Of a DNA stretch of 32,420 nucleotides, positions 8,286 through 17,224 are shown in pieces (within the stretch, counting starts at the first letter, position 1; each line of letters begins with the position of its first letter). The stretch comes from an uncultured Desulfobacterales bacterium (GTDB taxonomy: Bacteria > Desulfobacterota > Desulfobacteria > Desulfobacterales > JAFDCJ01), in assembly GCA_945787595.1 (NCBI GenBank), contig CALZJV010000075.1:1-32420 (forward strand), written 5' to 3'. The notes beneath the pieces are model-generated. The model ran no database searches. It was not told the origin of the DNA and saw only the letters and a list, made by a program, of their open reading frames with translations. A program made the position numbers and the translations under genes.

Positions 8286-8420
8286 ATTCATAATTACGGC
8301 AACATATTAGCCGTAATATTTTTCCCCTAAAGGGCCTTGAGTGTTGAATGGATTCGATATTTAATTTCTTTTTTTTTATAGAATCCATTCCTCAAGTTTT
8401 ACGTTACTGTAATTATGAAT
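8286..8420. terminator. Nested hairpins between livM and the binding-protein gene
   Basis: A stem ATTACGGC/GCCGTAAT (8293-8300 with 8310-8317) followed by ATTTTT looks like an intrinsic terminator or attenuator. It is nested in a larger fold: ATTCATAATTACGG at 8286-8299 can alternatively pair with 8407-8420 (13 of 14 bases), enclosing CTTGAG/CTCAAG and a perfect GAATGGATTC/GAATCCATTC stem (8346-8355 with 8381-8390). The two pairings of 8286-8299 exclude each other. This may set separate levels for permease and binding-protein mRNA. Confidence 0.55.
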
Positions 8421-8485
8421 CTATGTACTAAGAGACCGCTGTACTGTTTTTTGTTCAATTAAAACAATATTGAAAGGAGGGTATT

Positions 8486-9694
8486 ATGATGAATCGTTTT
8501 AAAAGATTTTCGGTGCTGGCAATAATTCTCCTGGGGGTTTTTGTTTTTGCAGTAAACAGCTCTTACGCTGAAGTCGGTGTGACGGACACATCGATCCTCG
8601 TAGGATGCTCCAACAGCTTTTCCGGGCCCCTGGTCTATCCGGGAACCCAACTGGTAAACAATGGACTGGAAGCTTACTTTGGCTACATCAACAACCAGGG
8701 CGGGGTGCATGGCAGGAAAATCATCACCCAGTACTATGATGACGGCTATAAACCCCAGAATGCCGTTGCCAATACCAAGCGACTGGTGGATCAGGATAAG
8801 GTTTTTGCAATTCTTTCTTCCCAGGGAACCGGGGCTGTCATGGCCACCGTTAAATTCCTGACTCAAAATAAAGTCCCCCTGCTCTTCCCTTTTCAGGGCG
8901 TACCCATTTCCGGTCAAAAGACTATTTTTACATCATTTACACCCTACCCGAATCAATCCGAGCTTGTGGTCACCTGGCTGGTGAAGGTCAAGGGGTTCAA
9001 AAGAATCGGAATCCTGTATCAGGACGATAAATACGGTTATACCTTCAGGGATCCGGCTAAAAAGACGCTGGCAAAATTCGGCTTAAAACTGATTGCTGCA
9101 GAATCCTACAAAAGAGGGGCCAAAGATCTCAGCGCCCAGGTTGCCAAGCTTCGCAATGCAGATCTGGATGCTTGTCTGCTGGTTGCGACACCCCCTCCGG
9201 GAGCGGCTTTCATTAAAGAGGCTCACAAACAGGGCTGGAAGGATACCAAAATCATATCTTCCGGACCCCTCACGGATGAGAAGTATATAAACCTGTCGGG
9301 TGGCGTCGGCGAAGGGATATGGGGCCTGTCTTTATGGCCTGATCCGGTCAATTCCAATGATCCGGCGGTCGTCGAATACAGGGAAATTATGGAAAAATTC
9401 GGCAAGGACAGGGACAAAACGCCGAACCGGTATAGCCTCTACGGCTATTTTTATGCAAAACTCTTTGTGGAAGGCCTTAAAAAAGCGGGTAAAAACTTGA
9501 CCCGCGAAAGTTATATAGCCGCCCTGGAAGGTGTAAAAGAGTGGCAGAACGGAATTATTCCGGCGGTAAGTTTTTCAGCGACCAATCACTCGGCTCAAAA
9601 CTCGGGTTTTATGGTTGAAGTTCAAAAGGAGGTCTTCCGACCGATTTCGGGCTGGCTGACCTTGAAGGGCGGCAAACTCGTTCCTTTAGATTAG
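8486..9694 (+). CDS. livK: Periplasmic substrate-binding protein of HAAT (Liv-type) ABC transporter
   Basis: A 402-residue type I periplasmic binding protein. A signal peptide is clear: MMNRFKR, hydrophobic core, then SYA before EVGVTD, with cleavage after about residue 28. The mature start TDTSILVGCSNSFSGPL and the VHGRKIITQYYDDGYKPQNAVANTKRLV segment match the LivK/amide-binding group. A strong GGAGG lies just before the ATG at 8486. It ends the plus-strand transporter series and faces livF head-on. A separate highly expressed binding protein after an attenuator is common in ABC importers. Specificity cannot be assigned; the neighbourhood suggests an aromatic or N-heterocyclic acid. Confidence 0.92.
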   Translation: MMNRFKRFSVLAIILLGVFVFAVNSSYAEVGVTDTSILVGCSNSFSGPLVYPGTQLVNNGLEAYFGYINNQGGVHGRKIITQYYDDGYKPQNAVANTKRLVDQDKVFAILSSQGTGAVMATVKFLTQNKVPLLFPFQGVPISGQKTIFTSFTPYPNQSELVVTWLVKVKGFKRIGILYQDDKYGYTFRDPAKKTLAKFGLKLIAAESYKRGAKDLSAQVAKLRNADLDACLLVATPPPGAAFIKEAHKQGWKDTKIISSGPLTDEKYINLSGGVGEGIWGLSLWPDPVNSNDPAVVEYREIMEKFGKDRDKTPNRYSLYGYFYAKLFVEGLKKAGKNLTRESYIAALEGVKEWQNGIIPAVSFSATNHSAQNSGFMVEVQKEVFRPISGWLTLKGGKLVPLD

Positions 9695-9714
9695 CAGGGG
9701 CAAAGGCGGATGGT

Positions 9715-9868
9715 AAGGAATGACGAGTGACGAATGACAAATGACGAAGGGTGGAATCGCTGCGCTCTATCTTTTTAGATAAAATCGATCGTTCGACCCT
9801 GAGGTTCTCGACGGGCAGAATTCCTTAATTCGACATTCGTCAATCGACATTCGTCATTTGTGCTGACA
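9715..9868 (+). repeat. Core-1 family inverted element, copy A
   Basis: Left arm of ATGACGA-type units (9719-9748), core TCGCTGCGCTCTATC (9757-9771) with AAATCGAT (9782-9789), then AGAATTCCTTAATT and a right arm that is the inverted complement of the left (ATTCGTC units, 9833-9860). It fills the gap between convergent livK and livF and may serve as a two-way transcription stop. Confidence 0.75.
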
Positions 9869-9873
9869 CCTAT

Positions 9874-10584
9874 CTATTGGCTTGCTCCTAAGTAAAGCCG
9901 TCTGACATAGTCGTTCTTGATGAGATTCTCCGCCGTGTCGTGCAATGCGATATGCCCGGTTTCCATGACATAACCATATTGTGCAGTCTGAAGTGCCATA
10001 TTGGCATTTTGCTCCACCAGCAGGATGGTGACCCCTTCCCGATTGATCTCCCTGATAATTTGAAATATTTCCTCAACCATCAGTGGGGCTAAACCCAGCG
10101 ATGGTTCATCGAGCAGCATGAGTTTAGGATTTGACATCAGCCCCCGGGCAATGGCCAGCATCTGCTGTTCTCCACCGCTCAGCGTTCCAGCCTGCTGGCG
10201 GGACCTGTCCTTTAAAATTGGAAACGAGCTGTAGATTCGCTCCAGGTTTTTTTGAACCTCTTTGCCCTCTTTGCGGGTAAAGGCACCCATTTTCAAGTTT
10301 TCCTGAACGGTCAATCCCATAAAGACATCCCGTCCCTCCGGCACCTGGCAGATTCCCAGGCGTACGATCCTGTGAGGCGCAACCTTATGAATCAATTCTC
10401 CCTGGAAGCGTATTCGTCCGCTGGCCGGTTGAATAAGGCCCGAAATGGTCCGCAAGGTTGTGCTCTTGCCGGCACCGTTGGCCCCCAGAATGGCAATAAT
10501 CCCTCCGGCGGGAATCTCCAGGCTAATCCCTTTAAGGGCCTGTATTTTTCCGTAGTACGACTCGATAGACTCAAGTTTAAGCAT
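9874..10584 (-). CDS. livF: ABC transporter ATP-binding protein, LivF family
   Basis: A 236-residue ATPase with Walker A GANGAGKST (34-42), signature LSGGEQQ (135-141), Walker B LMLLDE (155-160) and LVEQNANMAL, the LivF-specific H-loop region. It overlaps livG by 8 bases, implying translational coupling. It would power the importer whose permeases lie on the opposite strand, an unusual split of a normally single operon. Confidence 0.94.
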   Translation of the reverse strand: MLKLESIESYYGKIQALKGISLEIPAGGIIAILGANGAGKSTTLRTISGLIQPASGRIRFQGELIHKVAPHRIVRLGICQVPEGRDVFMGLTVQENLKMGAFTRKEGKEVQKNLERIYSSFPILKDRSRQQAGTLSGGEQQMLAIARGLMSNPKLMLLDEPSLGLAPLMVEEIFQIIREINREGVTILLVEQNANMALQTAQYGYVMETGHIALHDTAENLIKNDYVRRLYLGASQ

Positions 10585-11374
10585 GGGTACTGGTCCCCAA
10601 ATACGCCTCGATCACTTTCGGATCCTGTTGAATTTCTCGGGGCGTGCCCTCCGCAATTTTCACTCCGAAATGCAGCACACATATCCGGTCCGAAAGCCCC
10701 ATGACCAAATGCATGTCATGTTCCACCAGCAAAAGGGAAATCCCCCTTACGTCCCGGATGGATTTAATTATTTGCATCAGATGCTCGGTTTCCTGGGGAT
10801 TCAGCCCGCCGGCAGGTTCATCCAAAAGCAAAAGTTTGGGATTCATCGCCAGGGCCCGGGCCATCTCCACCCTTTTTTGAATTCCGAACGCCAGATCCGC
10901 CACCTTGTGATCCTGATAGGGTAGCAATTCCAGAAAATCGAGGATCTCCACTGCCTCTCTCTTATTTTGCTTCTCTTCAGCGTTGAATGCGGCCGAGGAG
11001 AAGAAGCTGGCAAAAACACCCGTTTTGAAAAAGAAGTGTCTTCCGATCAAAACATTCTCCATCACGGTCATTTGATTGAACAGTTCGATATTCTGAAAAG
11101 TCCGGGCAATCCCGCGTTTGGCGATCTGGTGGGGTTTTAGGGGAACCAAATCTTCGCCTTCCAGCAATATCCGTCCGCTGTCCGGCTTGTATAAAGCATT
11201 TATCATGTTGAAGATGGTGGTTTTCCCGGCCCCATTGGGTCCGATAAGTGAAAAAATCTCACCGCTGTTTATTTCAAAGTAGCACTCGTTAACCGCCTGC
11301 AACCCACCAAAGCTGATGGAAATGTTTTCTATTTTAAAAATGGGGGAAGCGTTAGCTGGTTCAGCGTTCACCAT
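10577..11374 (-). CDS. livG: ABC transporter ATP-binding protein, LivG family
   Basis: A 265-residue ATPase with Walker A GPNGAGKTT (45-53), the LivG-type signature LAFGIQKRVEMARAL (from 161), Walker B LLLLDEPAGGLN and LVEHDMHLVMGLSDRICVL. The insertion after GRHFFFKTGV is typical of LivG. The ATG at 11374 has AAAGGT about 9 bases upstream. It pairs with livF and lies downstream of hyuA copy 1 in the long minus-strand series. Confidence 0.94.
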   Translation of the reverse strand: MVNAEPANASPIFKIENISISFGGLQAVNECYFEINSGEIFSLIGPNGAGKTTIFNMINALYKPDSGRILLEGEDLVPLKPHQIAKRGIARTFQNIELFNQMTVMENVLIGRHFFFKTGVFASFFSSAAFNAEEKQNKREAVEILDFLELLPYQDHKVADLAFGIQKRVEMARALAMNPKLLLLDEPAGGLNPQETEHLMQIIKSIRDVRGISLLLVEHDMHLVMGLSDRICVLHFGVKIAEGTPREIQQDPKVIEAYLGTSTHA

Positions 11375-11474
11375 TCAAGGTTACCTTTCTTTCGTTGATC
11401 TTGCTCCAAGGCTTTCAAGGTATTCTCACGAGCGCCGCCTCAGGCCGCGAGCGTCCAGTCTGATCATAGAAGAA

Positions 11475-11735
11475 ACTGATGAACGTCGAACATCGAACAT
11501 CGAACGTCCAACATCGAATAATGTATTCTGTCAATTTTAAAAAAAACACTGAGCAAGCCTACTCCGCCGAACGAAGGGGCTACGAAGGCCAGGAGCGATT
11601 CTAACCCTCGAAATTCTCGGTCTTTAGATCACGTCTTCAGCGTGATTCGTTTGTTTCTAAATCGAAAAAGCGTAGCGTCATCAATATTCAACGTTCGATG
11701 TTGGACGTTCGATGTTCGACGTTCAATCTGTTCAC
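11475..11735 (-). repeat. Core-1 family inverted element, copy E (both arms)
   Basis: Left arm of CATCGAACGT-type units (11482-11520) and its inverted complement at 11690-11727, enclosing about 170 bp. Core-1 lies on the minus strand at 11659-11680. The inner edge at about 11520-11550 (TTCTGTCAATTTT, then A-run and ACTGAGC) matches the reverse complement of 505-545. It occupies the gap between livG and hyuA copy 1; no gene seen. Confidence 0.75.
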
Positions 11736-11755
11736 TGTTTCGGCCAGTCTAATCA

Positions 11756-13867
11756 TCAAGAAACCCCCAATATCCTTTTTTCGACTTCCGCTTCATTGCC
11801 TTTTAAAAATATGGTATAAGAACCAAATCTATCGACCATTAGGTTATATTCAGGTGTCACAAAGACCGTCGTGTTCACTTGCTCAACCAATGCAGGACCG
11901 ACAATTCTGTTGCCGAATCTAAGCTGGTCGCCGTCCAATACTTCCACTTGCCGGAAGCTATTTTGTTGCGGTATAAAAATATTTCTGGATTCTTTTACCG
12001 CCCGGGACGGATCACTGCCGTCATACGCTTCCCTGCTAAACTCTGGTTTTCGGGTCTTGCCGATGCACACCAGTCTGAGGTAGATCAGCTCCACCGGCGT
12101 GGCCTCTTCTGCCAGACAATAGCCGTAGAGGTTTTTATGCTGCACATGAAAGCGTTCCGTGATGGCATCGAAACCATCCTGCTGCAACTCTTCGGCCGTG
12201 ATTTCCACACTCACCTCGTGATATTGTTTTACATAACGAAGATCAAGGGAAAACCGGTATTGGATCCGGTCTTTGGCAATTCCCTCCGACCGGAGCAATT
12301 TCGAGCCTTCGAATTTCATTTCATCATATAATCGCTTAAAGGCAGCAGGATCTGCATTCTGCAGCAGGGTCACATAGGTACGCACAAAATCATGCTTGAG
12401 ATCGGATCTCAGCATTCCAGCGGCGCAGAAAATGGAGGATTCTTTAGGGATGATCACAATGGGAATCTCAAGTTCCCGGGCAAACATGCAGGCGTGGTTC
12501 GGCCCGGCACCACCGGCCACCACCAGTGGAAAATCCCTGGGGTCATATCCCTGTTTAATCGAGACCTCGCGAATAGCCGCCGCCATGTTCACATTGATCA
12601 CATTGTACATGCCGGATGCCGCTTGATAAAGATCTAGTTTCAGTGGCTTTGCGATATGACGTTCGACTGCTTCTTCGGCTTTTTTCAGGTTTAAAGGAAT
12701 GCCGCCGCCCGCGAAAAAGTCTTTGTCCAGATACCCCAGCACCAGGTCGGCATCGGTACAGGTAGGAAGTTCTCCGCCACGGTCGTAACATGCCGGACCC
12801 GGATTGGCCCCGGCACTTTGCGGACCCATTTTCAACAGACCGCCTTCATCGATCCAGCCGATGCTGCCTCCCCCCGCCCCGATGGTCACAACGTTGAGCA
12901 TGGGAAGTGCCAGCTTCAAACGGTTGATCTCCCCTGAAGTTGTGACAATGGGTGTGCGGTCTCGCACCAGGGATGCATCAAAGCTAGTGCCTCCCATATC
13001 CACCGTAATGCAGTCCTCAAACCCCTGGATGGCTGCATATTCAACGCCTGCCACAGGTCCGCCGGCCGGCCCTGAAAGCAAGGTGGTCGCTGCCTTTTCT
13101 ATTGCCAAGTCCGGCGATATGACACCGCCGTTGGATTGCATGATCAGTAGAACGCCTTCGTACCGGGCCTGCCGAAGTTTGGCAACCAGAGACCTGAGAT
13201 AACACTCTAAAATCGGCCCGACGTAGGAATTTAGAACCGTGGTGCTGACCCGGTCGTAAAAGCGCACAGAGGGTAGAAGGCGGTTGGAAACCGTTAGATA
13301 GGCAGTAGGTAGTTTCCTTGCGACAATTTCGGCAGTTGCCTCCTCGTGACGATTATCGCTAAAGGAATTCATAAAACAAACGGCGACCGATGCCACATCC
13401 TCACGGATCATGAAATCAACCGCGTTTTCCACATCTCCGATATTTAATGGCGTCATCACCTTGCCGCTGTAGTCCAGACGCTCTTCAATCGGTAAGCGCA
13501 AGTAGCGCTCGACCAACGGCACCACATTTTTAAATCGATTGTTATACTGCTCCTCCCGGATACCCCTGCGCATCTCGACGGTGTCTCTTAACCCGTCGGT
13601 GGTCAGCAGGGCGGTCTTTGCGCCGCTGTAAGTTAAGACGGCATTGGTGGTCACAGTGGTCCCATGGACAATAACATCTACGTCAGTTAAAAATTCCTGG
13701 AGGTTTAAACCCAGATCGGAGGCCATCTCTTTTAAACCGCCCAAGGTTGCAATGGAAGGGTCGCGGGGAGTGGAAAGAACTTTATAAATTTTTGAAGACC
13801 CGTTTTCAAATGCCAGGAGAAAATCGGTGAAAGTTCCCCCAACGTCGATGCCGATTTTATAGGTCAT
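11756..13867 (-). CDS. hyuA: Hydantoinase A / carboxylase HyuA-family ATP-binding subunit (copy 1)
   Basis: A ~703-residue full-length HyuA protein of the ASKHA ATPase fold: GIDVGGTFTDF (phosphate 1) at the N-terminus, VHGTTVTTNA, SGPAGGPVAG, DMGGTSFD, IGAGGGSIGWID and GPACYDRGG. HyuA subunits use ATP to phosphorylate a lactam or enolate so that it can be hydrolysed or carboxylated, always with a HyuB partner. I prefer the ATG at 13867 over an upstream TTG at 13873. No hyuB is adjacent, so the partner is probably the lone hyuB at 820 or the one at 21724. It follows the molybdenum hydroxylase genes directly, suggesting it acts on the hydroxylated (lactam) product. Confidence 0.92.
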   Translation of the reverse strand: MTYKIGIDVGGTFTDFLLAFENGSSKIYKVLSTPRDPSIATLGGLKEMASDLGLNLQEFLTDVDVIVHGTTVTTNAVLTYSGAKTALLTTDGLRDTVEMRRGIREEQYNNRFKNVVPLVERYLRLPIEERLDYSGKVMTPLNIGDVENAVDFMIREDVASVAVCFMNSFSDNRHEEATAEIVARKLPTAYLTVSNRLLPSVRFYDRVSTTVLNSYVGPILECYLRSLVAKLRQARYEGVLLIMQSNGGVISPDLAIEKAATTLLSGPAGGPVAGVEYAAIQGFEDCITVDMGGTSFDASLVRDRTPIVTTSGEINRLKLALPMLNVVTIGAGGGSIGWIDEGGLLKMGPQSAGANPGPACYDRGGELPTCTDADLVLGYLDKDFFAGGGIPLNLKKAEEAVERHIAKPLKLDLYQAASGMYNVINVNMAAAIREVSIKQGYDPRDFPLVVAGGAGPNHACMFARELEIPIVIIPKESSIFCAAGMLRSDLKHDFVRTYVTLLQNADPAAFKRLYDEMKFEGSKLLRSEGIAKDRIQYRFSLDLRYVKQYHEVSVEITAEELQQDGFDAITERFHVQHKNLYGYCLAEEATPVELIYLRLVCIGKTRKPEFSREAYDGSDPSRAVKESRNIFIPQQNSFRQVEVLDGDQLRFGNRIVGPALVEQVNTTVFVTPEYNLMVDRFGSYTIFLKGNEAEVEKRILGVS

Positions 13868-13924
13868 AATCAACGTCCAAAGTGAGACAACACCCTAATC
13901 CAACCATAATAGCATCCATGAAAC

Positions 13925-14045
13925 GGTTTGGAACAATGGAGTGGTGGAGTACTGGAGTATTGGAACACATTATGAATTAGGAGCTATCTTATTTCATTCT
14001 TCCACCACTCCAACGCTCCAATACTCCATCATTCCATCACTCCTT
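13925..14045. repeat. Inverted element with GGAGT(A/G)TTGGA-type arms
   Basis: Left arm of ~9-10 bp units like TGGAGTATTGGAG (13928-13965) and right arm of the complement, CCACTCCAACGCTCCAATACTCC (13998 onward), about 35-45 bp each, around a short A/T-rich centre. It sits between the broken hydroxylase large subunit and hyuA. No core-1 or core-2 motif is visible. Confidence 0.65.
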
Positions 14046-14088
14046 TAGGCTGAAAGGGTAAAAACTAATATTGGGCGCAAGGTTACAG

Positions 14089-15450
14089 CTATTCCTCTAT
14101 GATACATGCTTCCGCATCATCTTCACCCAACTTTTGGCCGCAGGGATCCAGGCCTTTTTTCTCTCGTATTGCCGCCAAGACTTTTTCCGGGGTAACCGGC
14201 AGATCTTTGATACGCACACCCACGGCATCGTAAACCGCATTGGCCACCGCCGGCGCCGTCGGCACACAGCCGGGTTCTCCGATCCCTTTGGCGCCATAAG
14301 GGCCGTCCTCGTCGTAAGTCTCGAGTACGGGCGCCTCGATGGGAACGACATCTTTGGCGGTCAGGATTTTGTAATCTCTGAAGTTGGGATTCATGTTCTC
14401 GCCCTTTTCCAGAACGACCTGCTCGGTAAGGGCATAGCCGATGCCCATCATCACGCCGCCATACACTTGTCCTTCCAGCAGCATGGGGTTAATGGCCCTG
14501 CCGACATCGTGGGCGGCCACATATTTCAGTATTTTGATCTTGCCGGTATCTTCATCCACCTTGACCCGCACGCCATGGCTGCCGAAGGTGTAAGTCATCG
14601 ACATGTTTCCTTTAAAATCCTTGCCCATATTCTCATTGGTCGGATCATAGAAGTATTCGGCCATCAGCATCTGCCCCCCATGACTGAAATGGGCCATTCT
14701 CAGCAGTTTGCCGATCTCGATGCGCTTTTGCGGATCACCTTTGTCAACAATACAGCGATCACGTAAAACCAGTTTTTCCAGTGGTGCTTCAAGCTGCTTG
14801 GCACCCAACTCAAGTAGGCGGGACTTAATTTTGCGGGCTGCACCGAGGGCGGCATTACCGGCAATAAAAGTTGTTCGGCTGGCATGGGCGCCCACATCCC
14901 AGGGGCAAACATCCGTGTCGCTGTGAATCACATGAATATCGTCCACTTGCAGACCGAGTTCTTCAGCCACAATCTGAGCGACAATGGTATCCGCTCCCTG
15001 GCCCATGTCGGTGGCGCCGGTGAAAAGATCGACTTTTCCGAAATCATCCATTTTGACGATCGTCCCGCAGCCATCCGACTTGTAGACCCTGGCGCCGCCA
15101 CCGACATGAATTAGCGAAGCCATGCCGACACCTTCACCCGTCTTTTTGGGCAGGTCCCACTCAAGCGTTGCCTTGACGGAATCCATGCAGCCCTCTAATC
15201 CGCAGGTAGTGATGCGCAGGTCTTGGGGAGAAACATCACCGGACTTATTGGCGTTGATCCGGCGAAACTTGATGGGGTCGATGCCCGCTTTTTCCGCCAG
15301 CATATCCATGGTACTTTCAATGGCAAACGTGGCCTGAGGATTGCCGTATCCGCGCATTGCCTGGGAATAGGTATTGTTGGTGTAGACACATTTGGCCTCA
15401 TAGCGCACATTGGGCACCCGATAAAGGCTGGTAATGGGCATCATCATCAC
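14089..15450 (-). CDS. Molybdenum hydroxylase large subunit, C-terminal part (split gene)
   Basis: A 453-residue C-terminal portion of a xanthine-dehydrogenase/CoxL-family molybdopterin subunit. Motifs: AMRGYGNPQ (31-39), DMGQG (148-152), AHASRTTFIAGNA (188-200) and the catalytic-glutamate motif KGIGEPG (Glu392). It lacks the AYxCSFR active-site loop of CO dehydrogenase, so it is a hydroxylase-type enzyme. The N-terminal part is in a different frame at 15447-16409. Reading upstream of the GTG at 15450 in this frame gives GATTPSV before MMMPITSLYRVPN, the normal family continuation, so a frameshift near 15470-15480 best explains the break. The ORFs overlap (stop TGA and start within GTGATGATG), so coupled translation of two chains remains possible. 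Confidence 0.85.
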   Translation of the reverse strand: MMMMPITSLYRVPNVRYEAKCVYTNNTYSQAMRGYGNPQATFAIESTMDMLAEKAGIDPIKFRRINANKSGDVSPQDLRITTCGLEGCMDSVKATLEWDLPKKTGEGVGMASLIHVGGGARVYKSDGCGTIVKMDDFGKVDLFTGATDMGQGADTIVAQIVAEELGLQVDDIHVIHSDTDVCPWDVGAHASRTTFIAGNAALGAARKIKSRLLELGAKQLEAPLEKLVLRDRCIVDKGDPQKRIEIGKLLRMAHFSHGGQMLMAEYFYDPTNENMGKDFKGNMSMTYTFGSHGVRVKVDEDTGKIKILKYVAAHDVGRAINPMLLEGQVYGGVMMGIGYALTEQVVLEKGENMNPNFRDYKILTAKDVVPIEAPVLETYDEDGPYGAKGIGEPGCVPTAPAVANAVYDAVGVRIKDLPVTPEKVLAAIREKKGLDPCGQKLGEDDAEACIIEE

Positions 15451-16409
15451 CGAAGGGGTGGTGGCGCCCCATCGCCGTTGTCCAGAATCATGGAGATATC
15501 TCTGAACAGCAGTTTACCTTTTTTATCACATCCCTGGGAGATATGGGCGATGGTCGGTTGCCGGGTGGAGGTGGCCATAAATTCCTCGGCCCGATCAAAT
15601 TCGACTTTCACCGGTCTGCGGGTGTAATAGGACAGAAGAATGGCGATGTACTCGTAAGCATAGGTGTCCAGTTTGCTGCCGAATCCACCGCCGATGCATG
15701 GTTTGATTACCCGCACTCGTCGGTCCTTGATTCCCATGGACTTAAGGGCGCCTAAAAAATCCTTCTGGGCCAGAGAAGGAATTTGAGTGTTGGTATATAT
15801 GGTAAGATTGTTGGCCGGATCAAACTCGGCAATGGCGCCGCTGGTGCCCATACAGCAGTGCGTTACCCAGGTGGTACTGAAGCGTTCTTCCACCACATGG
15901 GCTGCGTCCCTTCTGGCGGCCGCCACATCTCCGTAATGAAGTTTCCAGGGCATTCTAAGAACGTTGGTTTTATGTTCTTCATGCACCAGGGCGGCGCCAT
16001 CTCGCATGGCCTCTTCCGGATCAAAAATAGCGGGCAGAGGCTCATAGATAACCTCGATCAACTTCAATGCCTCCTGGGCAGTCTCAAGATCGGCGGCAGC
16101 CACCGCGGCGACTTCATCCCGATAAGAGCGCACCTTGCCTGCCTTCAGCGGACGGTTGTCCTTATATACGCCCATCTTTATTTCAGGAATATCTTCCCCG
16201 GTAATCACCGCCCGAACTCCCGGCAGTGCCTTGGCTTTGGATGCATCAATTCTAGCGATGCGGGCATGCGGAAATTTGCTGTAAAGAATTTTACCGTAGA
16301 GCATCCCGGGAAGCTTTAAATCCTGTATATATTGCGCACGACCTGTTGCCTTGTCGACGGCATCGATTTTAGGGATTCTCTTTCCAACTGAACACAAGTC
16401 CTGCATCAC
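15447..16409 (-). CDS. Molybdenum hydroxylase large subunit, N-terminal part (split gene)
   Basis: A 320-residue N-terminal portion of the same protein: VGKRIPKIDAVDKATGRAQYIQDL, the hammerhead domain, then IGGGFGSKLDTYAYEYIA and RPVKVEFDRAEEF of the first molybdopterin domain. It ends in DNGDGAPPPLR and a stop exactly where relatives read DNGAY plus several residues before GATT or similar. About 10 bases appear to be missing. AAGGAG lies just before GTG/ATG at 16409/16406. With the 2Fe-2S and FAD subunits upstream it would form a cytoplasmic three-subunit hydroxylase. An assembly or sequencing error is a real alternative to a true mutation. Confidence 0.85.
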   Translation of the reverse strand: MMQDLCSVGKRIPKIDAVDKATGRAQYIQDLKLPGMLYGKILYSKFPHARIARIDASKAKALPGVRAVITGEDIPEIKMGVYKDNRPLKAGKVRSYRDEVAAVAAADLETAQEALKLIEVIYEPLPAIFDPEEAMRDGAALVHEEHKTNVLRMPWKLHYGDVAAARRDAAHVVEERFSTTWVTHCCMGTSGAIAEFDPANNLTIYTNTQIPSLAQKDFLGALKSMGIKDRRVRVIKPCIGGGFGSKLDTYAYEYIAILLSYYTRRPVKVEFDRAEEFMATSTRQPTIAHISQGCDKKGKLLFRDISMILDNGDGAPPPLR

Positions 16410-16474
16410 TTCTTCTCCTTTGTCACATTATCAGAGCAAACTATTTTATTCGAATTTCAAAAGGTCTCAATTAT

Positions 16475-16610
16475 AATTAAGAGAATGAGCTAAAATTTGA
16501 AATGAACTAAAATGAGCTAAAATTGTGGTATTCTATCGATTTAATAAAAAAGATAGAGCGTAGCGATTCCTTAATTTTAGTCATTTTAGGCAATTTAGCT
16601 CATTTCTTTC
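16475..16610 (-). repeat. Core-1 family inverted element, copy D
   Basis: Arms of (A)GAGCTAAAAT-type units (16482-16525) and their inverted complement (16571-16605), around a minus-strand core: TCGCTACGCTCTATC (16552-16566) and AAATCGAT (16535-16542). The arms have no sequence in common with copies A, B, C or E, although the core is nearly identical. It fills the 276-base gap between the hydroxylase large and small subunits. Confidence 0.75.
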
Positions 16611-16685
16611 CGCCGTTACTTTGGAGGATTAGGCATTCGTTTATTGCACTATATCAACCTGACATAACAAGTGCCTAACTTTAAT

Positions 16686-17210
16686 TTAGTCACCACGGTC
16701 ACCCTCTTCCGTCTTCCAGGCCACCACCTGTGGCTCATCCTGCCTGTAGTAACCGCTGACGGACTTAATCGAGTCTATGATTTGCACATAGCCGGTACAT
16801 CGACAAAGATTGCCGGCGATGGCGTCTTTGATTTCTTCTTCATTGGCATTGGAATTATCGTCCAGCAGCGCCTTGGCCGATAGAATCATTCCCGGCGAGC
16901 AAAACCCGCATTGAATGCCGCCGTTTTCAACGAATGCTTTTTGGATCGGATGCAGCGTCCCATCATCAGAAGCCAGTCCTTCAATCGTCAGCAATTCACG
17001 GCCGTCTATTTCAGTGGCGAGATACAGGCAGGAATTCACCGCATCTCCATCGACCATAACGGTGCAGGCGCCACACTCCCCGCTACCGCAGCCTTCCTTG
17101 GTGCCGGTATATCCAAGTTCCTCGCGAATCAGATGCAGCAAAGTCCAATGATCCTCGACGACCATCTTCATTTTATTCCCATTAAACACAAAAGACACTT
17201 CTCTTGCCAT
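16686..17210 (-). CDS. Molybdenum hydroxylase 2Fe-2S subunit (CoxS/XdhC-type small subunit)
   Basis: A 174-residue protein with two [2Fe-2S] domains: plant-ferredoxin type (Cys41, Cys46, Cys49, Cys61 in GCGSGECGACTVMVDG...SC) and the helical C-terminal type (Cys101, Cys104, Cys136, Cys138 in QCGFCSPGM and LCRCTGY). It carries electrons between the molybdopterin centre and the FAD subunit. The ATG at 17210 has GGAGG about 9 bases upstream. The gene order FAD-FeS-Mo along transcription is a common one for this family. Confidence 0.94.
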   Translation of the reverse strand: MAREVSFVFNGNKMKMVVEDHWTLLHLIREELGYTGTKEGCGSGECGACTVMVDGDAVNSCLYLATEIDGRELLTIEGLASDDGTLHPIQKAFVENGGIQCGFCSPGMILSAKALLDDNSNANEEEIKDAIAGNLCRCTGYVQIIDSIKSVSGYYRQDEPQVVAWKTEEGDRGD

Positions 17211-17224
17211 TCGAAAACTCCTCC

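Noticed and set aside
14071..14766. 231-residue plus-strand open frame
   Set aside because: Antisense to the molybdenum hydroxylase large subunit, which has all expected motifs.
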